11,361 nt of DNA. It comes from Conexibacter sp. GTDB taxonomy: Bacteria > Actinomycetota > Thermoleophilia > Solirubrobacterales > Solirubrobacteraceae. Positions 6,598 to 11,361 of this stretch are shown in pieces; the stretch's first letter is position 1, and every line of letters starts with the position of its first letter. The position numbers and the translations under genes were made by a program. The notes below the pieces were generated by a model. That model worked only from the letters and a program-made list of their open reading frames with translations. It searched no databases and was not told where the DNA came from. Location of the stretch: positions 1-11,361 of the forward strand of contig JAOPZG010000459.1 in the NCBI GenBank assembly GCA_025964215.1, read 5' to 3'.

Positions 6598-7592
6598 CGC
6601 TGCTCCTCGGAGATCGTCGAGACGGGGACGGCGGCCGCATCGTCGTCGGCCTCCGGTGGCGCGCCGGTGAGCGTGAGGAACACGTCGTCCAACGTGGGTT
6701 GCGCGAGCCCGAGGTCCTCGACGCGGATCTCGGCCTCGGTCAGCGCGTCGGCCAGCGCCGAGATCGCCGACGTGCCGCCCTCGGCGGGCGCGACGACCGA
6801 GCGCGCGCCGACGTCCACGGTCGGCTGGTGGCCGGCGATCCGGCCCACGATCGCGGTGACCGCGTCGAGGTCGGCGCGATCTGCGACCACCACACGCAGC
6901 TGGTCGCCGCCGACCTGGCGCTTGAGGCTGCGCGCGTCGCCGCGCGCGATCACCCGGCCGTGGTCGACGACGACGATGTCGTCGGCCAGGCGGTCGGCCT
7001 CCTCGAGGTACTGGGTCGTCAGGAGGATCGTGGCGCCGCCGGCGACGAGCTCGTCGAGCACGTCCCAGAGGTCGTTGCGCGCGCGCGGGTCCAGGCCCGT
7101 GGTCGGCTCGTCGAGGAAGAGCACCTCGGGCTGGGCGACGAGCGTCGCCGCGAGGTCGAGCCGCCGCCGCATGCCGCCCGAGTACTCCTTGGCGAGCTTG
7201 TCGGAGGCGTCGGTGAGCGTGAACTGCTCGAGCAGGACGGTCGCCCGCTCCTTCGCGCGCTTGCGCCCCAGGTGGTGCAGCTCGCCGATCATCGTGAGGT
7301 TCTCGTGACCGGTCAGCAGGCCGTCGACCGTCGCGTCCTGCGCGGCGAGGCCGAGCACGCGGCGCACCGCGACGGGGTCGCCGACGACGTCGTGGCCGGC
7401 GACCGTGGCGGTGCCGGCGTCGGGCAGCGTCAGCGTCGTCAGGACGCGCACCGCGGTCGTCTTGCCGGCGCCGTTGGGGCCCAGCAGGGCGCACACCGCG
7501 CCGCGCGCGACGGCGAGGTCGACGCCGTCCAGGGCGCGCTTCTCGCCGTAGGTCTTGACGAGGCCGTGGGCTTCGATGGCGTTCGTGGTCAC
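6594..7592 (-). CDS. ABC exporter ATPase, DrrA-like
   Basis: A 332-aa ATP-binding subunit of the daunorubicin-resistance (DrrA) family that powers the downstream permease. Walker A is GPNGAGKT (38-45), Q-loop Gln85, signature YSGGM (137-141) and Walker B VLFLDEP (157-163), followed by TTGLDPR. The switch position has Gln in LLTTQYLEEAD where most ABC ATPases have His; this is a known trait of DrrA-like proteins. The C-terminal 90 residues form the extra domain of this group, with the typical LAQPTLDDVFLTLTG (296-310). The GTG start at 7592 places the first strand at the family's usual distance. An ATG at 7622, giving a 10-residue longer product and having TACACC 7 nt upstream, is an alternative. 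The divergent TetR gene begins at 7647, so the regulator probably controls this operon. Confidence 0.92.
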   Translation of the reverse strand: MTTNAIEAHGLVKTYGEKRALDGVDLAVARGAVCALLGPNGAGKTTAVRVLTTLTLPDAGTATVAGHDVVGDPVAVRRVLGLAAQDATVDGLLTGHENLTMIGELHHLGRKRAKERATVLLEQFTLTDASDKLAKEYSGGMRRRLDLAATLVAQPEVLFLDEPTTGLDPRARNDLWDVLDELVAGGATILLTTQYLEEADRLADDIVVVDHGRVIARGDARSLKRQVGGDQLRVVVADRADLDAVTAIVGRIAGHQPTVDVGARSVVAPAEGGTSAISALADALTEAEIRVEDLGLAQPTLDDVFLTLTGAPPEADDDAAAVPVSTISEEQR

Positions 7593-7598
7593 GCTCGT

Positions 7599-7627
7599 AG
7601 CTTTGCACGCTCGACAGAACATTTCAA
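7599..7627 (-). promoter_or_regulatory. Possible promoter of the ABC exporter operon
   Basis: On the minus strand TTGAAA (7627-7622) and AAAGCT (7604-7599) are 17 nt apart. The second hexamer ends 6 nt before the GTG start at 7592. The -10 match is poor. It overlaps the divergent TetR promoter, so one bound regulator could affect both. Confidence 0.3.
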
Positions 7628-7639
7628 CGGGTGTAAACT
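7611..7639 (+). promoter_or_regulatory. Leaderless-type promoter of the TetR gene
   Basis: TCGACA (7611-7616) and TAAACT (7634-7639) are separated by 17 nt. The -10 box ends exactly 7 nt before the ATG at 7647, so the mRNA would begin at the start codon. This is the best promoter match in the window. Confidence 0.65.
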
Positions 7640-7641
7640 TC
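7617..7641. promoter_or_regulatory. Imperfect palindrome, candidate TetR operator
   Basis: The 25-bp segment centred on 7629 has dyad symmetry at 8 of 12 paired positions, with outer GAA/TTC, then TT/AA, CA/TG and inner C/G. It covers the spacer and -10 box of the TetR promoter and the -35 of the possible exporter promoter. That is the expected site for a regulator repressing both itself and the divergent exporter. Confidence 0.4.
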
Positions 7642-7646
7642 GGCCC

Positions 7647-8348
7647 ATGGAAGATTCTTCCGCCACGCAGCTCGCCGGGGTCCCGCCCGCCGGCCTGCGC
7701 GCTTGGAAGAAGGCGCGCACGCGGCTGACCATCTCCAACGTCGCCACCGGCCTGTTCATGCGCGACGGTTTCGAGGAGGTCACGGTCGCGCAGATCGCCG
7801 CCGCCGCCGAGGTCTCGGTCAAGACGGTGTTCAACTACTTCCCCGCCAAGGAGGACTTGTTCTTCGATCGCGCCGAGCAGGTCATCGGCGCGCTGGTCGA
7901 CGCGGTCGTCGAGCGTCCCGCGGGCGCGACGATCGTCACGGCGCTCCACGGCGTGCTCGCCGACCGCCGCGTCCCGTTCGACCCGAGCGGCTGGCGCGGC
8001 CTGCGCGACGGCGAGGGCTACGAGCGCTTCCGCCGCTACCTCGAGACCGAGGAGGCCTCCCCCGCGCTGCGCACCCGCCGGCTCGTGATCAGCGAGCTGT
8101 GGACCGCGCGCCTGGCGCAGCTCTTCGCCCAGCAGCTCGGCCTGCCGAAGGGCGACCCGCGCGCGGCGACGATGGCCGCGATGGTCAACGCGGCGATGAT
8201 GCTGCGCTCCCGCACGCTCGCGGCCGCGATGCTCGAGCGGCTCAGCGCGCGGACCGTCGAGCGCCGCGTCCGTGCGGTCGTGGACGAGGCCTTCGCGCGG
8301 ATCGGGATCGCGTTCGCCGACATCGACCTCCCGCGCGCGGCGAGCTGA
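7647..8348 (+). CDS. TetR family transcriptional regulator
   Basis: A 233-aa regulator. The N-terminal domain (about residues 21-75) carries the TetR helix-turn-helix: NVATGLFMRDGFEEVTVAQI, then AAAAEVSVKTVFNYFPAKEDL, ending in the typical FNYFPAKEDLF at residues 62-72. The rest is an all-helical ligand-binding and dimerisation domain without a recognisable ligand signature. Length is normal for the family. The ATG at 7647 has a -35/-10 pair with the -10 box 7 nt upstream. It is divergent from the DrrAB-like exporter, with 54 bp between starts, the classic arrangement for a repressor that controls an efflux pump and itself and is released by the pump's substrate. The siderophore-interacting protein gene lies 22 nt downstream and could also be read from this promoter. 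The repression target is inferred. Confidence 0.93.
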   Translation: MEDSSATQLAGVPPAGLRAWKKARTRLTISNVATGLFMRDGFEEVTVAQIAAAAEVSVKTVFNYFPAKEDLFFDRAEQVIGALVDAVVERPAGATIVTALHGVLADRRVPFDPSGWRGLRDGEGYERFRRYLETEEASPALRTRRLVISELWTARLAQLFAQQLGLPKGDPRAATMAAMVNAAMMLRSRTLAAAMLERLSARTVERRVRAVVDEAFARIGIAFADIDLPRAAS

Positions 8349-8356
8349 GCGGCCGC

Positions 8357-8362
8357 TATACC
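8357..8362 (+). promoter_or_regulatory. Possible -10 box of the siderophore-interacting protein gene
   Basis: TATACC ends 8 nt before the ATG at 8371 in the 22-nt gap after the TetR gene. GAAGG at 8364-8368 is only 2 nt from the ATG, too close for a normal Shine-Dalgarno. No -35 hexamer is seen. Confidence 0.35.
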
Positions 8363-8370
8363 TGAAGGCC

Positions 8371-9192
8371 ATGGCCCGCCTCGCGCACGTCGTCTCCACC
8401 ACGCAGATCACCCCGCGCATGGTGCGCGTCGTCCTCGGCGGCGAGGGCCTGGCCGGCTTCGGCGCGGGGGCGTTCACCGACCACTACGTGAAGCTCCAGC
8501 TCCCGCCGCGGGGCGCGGAGTACGGCGCGCCGTTCGAGCCCGAGGAGGTCAGGGCGCGCCTGCCGCAGGAGCAGTGGCCGCGGACCCGCACCTACACCGT
8601 GCGCGCGTGGGACGCCGAGCGCGGCGAGCTGACGATCGACTTCGTCGTCCACGGAGACGAGGGCGTCGCGGGCCCGTGGGCGGCGGCCGCGCAGCCCGGC
8701 GACACGATCCAGCTCAACGGCCCCGGCGGCGCGTACGCGCCGGACCCCGACGCCGACTGGCACCTGCTCGTCGGCGACCCGAGCGTGATCCCGGCGATCT
8801 CGGCCGCGCTCGCCCGGATCCCGGAGGGCGTGCCGGTGCACGTGCTGATCGAGGTCGACGGGCCGGAGGACCGGCAGGAGCTGACGTCGCCGGGCGAGCT
8901 GGCGTTGACGTGGGTCGCCCGCGATCCCGGCTCCGGCGTGCACGGCGACGGCAGCGAGCCGCTCGCGGACGCGTTGAAGGCCTATGACTTCCCGGAGGGC
9001 CGCGTCCACGCGTTCGTGCACGGCGAGGCGAGCTCGGTCCGGGCCGTGCGCCGGCACCTGCTGGTGGACCGCGGCCTATCGCGCGATGCCGTCTCGGCAT
9101 CGGGCTACTGGAAGCGGACGCGCACGGAAGAGGGCTGGCGCGAGGACAAGGCGGAGTGGAACCGCCTCGCCGAGGCGGACGTCGCGGCGTAG
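8371..9192 (+). CDS. Siderophore-interacting protein (FAD-dependent ferric reductase)
   Basis: A 273-aa protein of the SIP/ViuB family, cytoplasmic flavoenzymes that reduce ferric siderophores with NAD(P)H or ferredoxin so that iron is released. The N-terminal FAD-binding barrel has the motif RTYTVR (73-78) and the family segment DFVVHGDEGVAGPWA (90-104), followed by GPGGAY. The C-terminal SIP domain holds HLLVGDPSVIPAI (131-143) and ends with the diagnostic GYWKRTRTEEGW (245-256). Length is typical. The ATG at 8371 starts the family-like MARLAHVV sequence. No siderophore synthesis or uptake gene is in the window, so the substrate is unknown. The TetR gene is 22 nt upstream on the same strand, so co-transcription is possible although a -10-like box lies in the gap. 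Confidence 0.93.
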   Translation: MARLAHVVSTTQITPRMVRVVLGGEGLAGFGAGAFTDHYVKLQLPPRGAEYGAPFEPEEVRARLPQEQWPRTRTYTVRAWDAERGELTIDFVVHGDEGVAGPWAAAAQPGDTIQLNGPGGAYAPDPDADWHLLVGDPSVIPAISAALARIPEGVPVHVLIEVDGPEDRQELTSPGELALTWVARDPGSGVHGDGSEPLADALKAYDFPEGRVHAFVHGEASSVRAVRRHLLVDRGLSRDAVSASGYWKRTRTEEGWREDKAEWNRLAEADVAA

Positions 9193-9195
9193 CCA

Positions 9196-9224
9196 TCGAC
9201 GCGAGGCGCGCGCGGGTCTACGAT
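9196..9224 (+). promoter_or_regulatory. Leaderless-type promoter of the molybdoenzyme operon
   Basis: TCGACG (9196-9201) and TACGAT (9219-9224) are 17 nt apart. The -10 box ends exactly 7 nt before the ATG at 9232. This matches the geometry of the TetR promoter, and no Shine-Dalgarno sequence is present. Confidence 0.55.
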
Positions 9225-9231
9225 CGCGTGC

Positions 9232-9840
9232 ATGCCGCCCTTCTCCCGCGGGTTCCATCGCCGGCCGCCGCGCGAGGACGTCGATCCCTCGCGCGTCCCG
9301 CCGGGCCAGTACGTGGTGAACGACTTCCCGGTGCTGTCGGCCGGGCCGACGCCGCGGCCGAAGCTCGACGAGTGGTCGTTCTCGGTCCAAGGCGCCGTCG
9401 ACGGCGCCGCCTCGTGGACCTGGGAGGAGCTCAACGCGCTGCCCCAGGAGACGTTCACGGTGGACATCCACTGCGTGACGAAGTGGACGAAGCTCGGGAC
9501 GACGTGGACCGGCGTGTCCGTCGACACGCTGATGGACGGCGTCGCGACCGAGGCGGAGTACGTGAGCGTGTGGGCCGACGGCGGCTACACCACCAACGTG
9601 CCGCTCGAGGACCTGCGCGACGGGAAGGCGTGGGTCGTCCACACGTTCGACGGCGAGCCGCTGGAGCCCGCGCACGGCGGCCCGGCGCGGCTGCTGGTCC
9701 CGCACTTGTACTTCTGGAAGAGCGCGAAGTGGGTGCGCGGGCTGACGCTCACCGTCGAGGACGAGCCGGGGTTCTGGGAGAACGCGGGCTACAACAACTA
9801 CGGCGATCCGTGGCGCGAGCAGCGCTACTGGGGGGACTGA
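9232..9840 (+). CDS. Cytoplasmic sulfite-oxidase-like molybdopterin oxidoreductase
   Basis: A 202-aa protein with the sulfite oxidase/YedY-type molybdopterin-binding fold. Cys81, in DIHCVTKWTKLGTTWTGV, is the expected cysteine ligand of molybdenum and is the only cysteine in the protein. Other family segments are VSVWADGGYTTNVPLEDL (111-128), HGGPARLLVPHLYFWKSAKWV (starting at 148) and the C-terminal GYNNYGDPW. There is no Tat signal or membrane helix, unlike periplasmic MsrP (YedY), so the enzyme is predicted to be cytoplasmic. There is also no heme domain or dimerisation domain; the protein is just the Mo domain. It starts an operon with an FAD/NAD(P)H reductase (start codon directly after this stop) and a CxxC protein, so it probably runs as a reductase. 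The substrate is unknown. Confidence 0.92.
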   Translation: MPPFSRGFHRRPPREDVDPSRVPPGQYVVNDFPVLSAGPTPRPKLDEWSFSVQGAVDGAASWTWEELNALPQETFTVDIHCVTKWTKLGTTWTGVSVDTLMDGVATEAEYVSVWADGGYTTNVPLEDLRDGKAWVVHTFDGEPLEPAHGGPARLLVPHLYFWKSAKWVRGLTLTVEDEPGFWENAGYNNYGDPWREQRYWGD

Positions 9841-10605
9841 GTGGCGACGCCGGGGGCGCCGCTCGTGGCGCCCGTCCCGCTCGTCTGGCGGCTCGTCACC
9901 GTTGTTGAAGTGGTCGACGAGACGCCGCACGCGCGGACGCTCGCGCTCGACGTCCCCGACTGGCCCGGCCACGTCGCCGGCCAGCACCTCGACGTCCGGC
10001 TGACCGCCGAGGACGGCTATGTCGCGGAGCGCTCCTACTCCATCGCCTCGGCGCCGGAGGACGCGCGCGTCGCGCTGACCGTCGAGCGGATCGACGACGG
10101 CGAGGTCTCGCCGTACCTGGCGGGCGAGCTGGTCGTCGGGGATCAGTTCGAGGTCCGCGGGCCGGTCGGCGGGCACTTCACGTGGCGGGCGCAGGACGGC
10201 GGCCCGCTGCTGCTGGTGGCCGGCGGGTCGGGCCTCGTGCCGCTGATGGCGATGGTGCGGCACCGGGCGGCGCGGGCGAGCGGGGCGGCGACCGAGTTGT
10301 TGGTGTCCTCGCGCGAGCGCGAGGCGGTGCTGTACCGCGATGAGCTGGAGCGGCTGGCCAGCGCGGAGGATGGCTTGAACGTGGTGTACACGCTGACGCG
10401 CTCGCGGCCCGCGGGGTGGAGCGGCTACGCCCGGCGCGTGGATGCGCCGATGCTGGCCGAGGTCGGCCCCGCGGCGTCCGCGTCTCCGCGCGTGTTCGTC
10501 TGCGGCCCGACGCCGTTCGTCGAGGCGGTCGCCGACGCGCTCGTCTCGCTGGGCCACGCCGCGGAGAACGTGCACACCGAGCGCTTCGGACCGACAGGAG
10601 GATGA
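9841..10605 (+). CDS. FAD/NAD(P)H-dependent ferredoxin-reductase-like protein
   Basis: A 254-aa protein of the ferredoxin-NADP reductase superfamily with only the flavin and pyridine nucleotide domains. The FAD motif RSYSIAS is at 64-70, a nucleotide-binding GGSGLVPLMAM at 128-138, and CGPTPFVEAV at 221-230; it ends in HTERFGPTGG. The C-terminal [2Fe-2S] ferredoxin domain found in many oxygenase reductases is missing. It likely takes hydride from NAD(P)H and passes electrons to the Mo protein encoded just upstream, directly or through a carrier. The GTG start at 9841 immediately follows the upstream TGA (9838-9840), so translation is probably coupled; no strong Shine-Dalgarno is seen. The assignment as reductase is secure; the partner is inferred from gene order. 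Confidence 0.93.
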   Translation: MATPGAPLVAPVPLVWRLVTVVEVVDETPHARTLALDVPDWPGHVAGQHLDVRLTAEDGYVAERSYSIASAPEDARVALTVERIDDGEVSPYLAGELVVGDQFEVRGPVGGHFTWRAQDGGPLLLVAGGSGLVPLMAMVRHRAARASGAATELLVSSREREAVLYRDELERLASAEDGLNVVYTLTRSRPAGWSGYARRVDAPMLAEVGPAASASPRVFVCGPTPFVEAVADALVSLGHAAENVHTERFGPTGG

Positions 10606-10609
10606 AGTG

Positions 10610-10900
10610 ATGGAAGAAGAACGAGGAGCGGCGGCACGCGACGCGACCGTGCTAGACGGCAACGCGATCGCGGCACTGCTGGGAGAGATCTTCGGCGGCT
10701 CGGAGATGACGAGCGCGACGCGCGGCTGCGGCTCGTGCGGGCAGTCGCATCCGATCGGCGAGCATCGGCTGTATCGGGGAGCGGGGCTGGTCCTGCGGTG
10801 CCCGGGGTGCGGGGATGTGGCGCTGGTCGTGGTGGAGCGCGGCGGCGAGGCGGTGCGGGAGGTGCAGTTGCTGGGGCGGTGGCAGGTGGCGGTGGGGTAG
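10610..10900 (+). CDS. DUF6510-like protein with CxxCG/CPxCG metal knuckles
   Basis: A 96-aa protein resembling the DUF6510 family, which occurs next to this kind of Mo-reductase pair in actinobacteria (from memory of the family). An N-terminal LDGNAIAALLGEIFG segment (residues 15-29) is the other conserved part. Cys40 and Cys43 (CGSCG) and Cys64 and Cys67 (CPGCG) form two metal knuckles 20 residues apart, as in zinc ribbons and rubredoxins. It could bind structural zinc or a redox-active iron. A strong AGGAGG (10596-10601) gives 8 nt spacing to the ATG at 10610; GTG at 10607 directly before it is an alternative only 5 nt away. The gene starts 4 nt after the reductase stop codon, so it is clearly the third gene of the operon. 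Function is not established. Confidence 0.85.
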   Translation: MEEERGAAARDATVLDGNAIAALLGEIFGGSEMTSATRGCGSCGQSHPIGEHRLYRGAGLVLRCPGCGDVALVVVERGGEAVREVQLLGRWQVAVG

Positions 10901-10916
10901 ACGCGCGCCGGCGCGT
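10901..10916 (+). terminator. Hairpin just after the molybdoenzyme operon
   Basis: ACGCGC (10901-10906) and GCGCGT (10911-10916) form a 6-bp stem with a 4-nt loop, directly after the TAG stop codon. There is no T-tract. In such GC-rich DNA a short stem can arise by chance, so this is only a candidate. Confidence 0.35.
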
Positions 10917-11035
10917 GGCCGCGCGGTTTGCCGTCGAGCTTCGCGGGACGAGCGCGGGCGGTTTGACCACCTCTCATCTACACGGACCGCTCGATGGCGA
11001 CTCGCGGACGCTCCCGAGGACGACCGCCGGCGCAC

Positions 11036-11350
11036 CTACCCCAGCATCGGCGACCGTGGGATCCGGGTCGTCCCCGTGATCTGCGGGATCCGCATGCCCA
11101 GCTCGTCCGGGAAGCACCAGCACCAGTCCTCGCCCGGCTCGAGTGAGCGGATGATCGGGTGGTCGGTGCTCGCGGCGTGCGCCGAGGCGTGCTTGCCCGG
11201 CGAGTCGTCGCAGCAGCCGACGTGGCCGCACTCCAGGCAGATCCGCAGGTGCAGCCAGAGACCGCCGGTGGCCAGGCAGTCCTCGCAGCCCGGGACGGCG
11301 TCCGGGAGCTGGGTGATGACGACGTGGTCGAGGTGGGTGCAGGTGGCCAT
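11036..11350 (-). CDS. UBP-type zinc-finger protein
   Basis: A 104-aa protein made almost entirely of a ZnF-UBP domain, the zinc finger first known from ubiquitin-specific proteases and HDAC6. Candidate zinc ligands follow the usual order: Cys4 and His6 (CTHL), Cys22/Cys25 (CEDC), Cys38/Cys41 (CLECGHVGCC), Cys46, His54, His58 and His64. The typical aromatic end is present as DWCWCFPDE (75-83). A basic tail of about 20 residues follows. The start at 11350 is supported by GGAGG (11361-11357) with 6 nt spacing. Actinobacteria carry many such stand-alone domains of unknown role; in eukaryotes the fold binds free C-terminal Gly-Gly tails. The gene is convergent with the molybdoenzyme operon, with about 135 nt of non-coding DNA between, and its promoter is outside the window. 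Confidence 0.9.
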   Translation of the reverse strand: MATCTHLDHVVITQLPDAVPGCEDCLATGGLWLHLRICLECGHVGCCDDSPGKHASAHAASTDHPIIRSLEPGEDWCWCFPDELGMRIPQITGTTRIPRSPMLG

Positions 11351-11361
11351 GACGAGCCTCC

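Noticed and set aside
7620..7622. ATG start for the DrrA-like ATPase, 10 codons upstream of GTG 7592
   Set aside because: The extra residues (MFCRACKATS) are unlike family N-termini, and VTTNAIEAHGLVKTYG begins at the usual place. Kept as an alternative because TACACC lies 7 nt before it.
6699..7646. Plus-strand frame running into the TetR gene that would give a 549-aa fusion
   Set aside because: The part before 7647 is antisense to the DrrA-like ATPase and has no protein-like pattern. The TetR gene has its own promoter and ATG at 7647.
9076..10977. Long minus-strand open frame (633 codons) opposite the molybdoenzyme operon
   Set aside because: The product is arginine-rich low-complexity sequence. 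The plus strand carries three recognisable, tightly packed genes with promoter and ribosome binding site.

Overview
This is a high-GC stretch (roughly 70% G+C by eye) of a bacterial chromosome, almost certainly actinobacterial. Supporting evidence is an F420-type luciferase-like oxidoreductase, an FprA-type ferredoxin reductase, a DrrA-like drug exporter, a DUF6510-like gene beside a cytoplasmic sulfite-oxidase-like protein, and several genes whose -10 box lies 6-8 nt before the start codon, as in leaderless actinobacterial transcripts. The gene mix suggests a Solirubrobacter/Conexibacter-like member of the Thermoleophilia; that placement is inference. No insertion sequence, tRNA, rRNA or CRISPR array is visible.

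Layout. (1) 94-2472, plus strand: a DHA2-type MFS exporter, then an LLM-class F420-type oxidoreductase with its own leaderless promoter. (2) 2475-3915, minus strand: a 65-aa one-helix membrane protein whose stop lies 2 nt from the LLM stop; a perfect 23-bp inverted repeat with a degenerate tandem copy; then cbtB-cbtA, a proposed cobalt importer, behind a compact cobalamin riboswitch. The riboswitch's last hairpin abuts the cbtB ribosome binding site. (3) 3916-4210: non-coding apart from the cbtB promoter. (4) 4211-5626, minus: fprA. (5) 5740-7592, minus: an ABC-2 exporter (ATPase and permease, ATGA overlap), with a TetR regulator divergent at 7647. A 54-bp shared control region holds promoters and an imperfect palindrome. 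(6) 8371-9192, plus: siderophore-interacting-type ferric reductase. (7) 9232-10900, plus: a tight three-gene operon of a cytoplasmic molybdopterin oxidoreductase, an FAD/NAD(P)H reductase and a DUF6510-like protein with two rubredoxin/zinc-ribbon-type knuckles. (8) 11036-11350, minus: a UBP-type zinc-finger protein.

How they work together. Several small units share a redox and metal theme. Cobalt uptake appears controlled by vitamin B12 through the riboswitch. The TetR-ABC block looks like an autoregulated efflux unit. The Mo operon looks like a self-contained NAD(P)H-to-molybdenum electron chain in which the small CxxCG/CPxCG protein could be the missing one-electron carrier. The most interesting items are that three-gene system, the cbtBA riboswitch with its compensated kissing loop and anti-Shine-Dalgarno helix, the large palindromic repeat at 2703-2784, and the recurrent leaderless promoter geometry.
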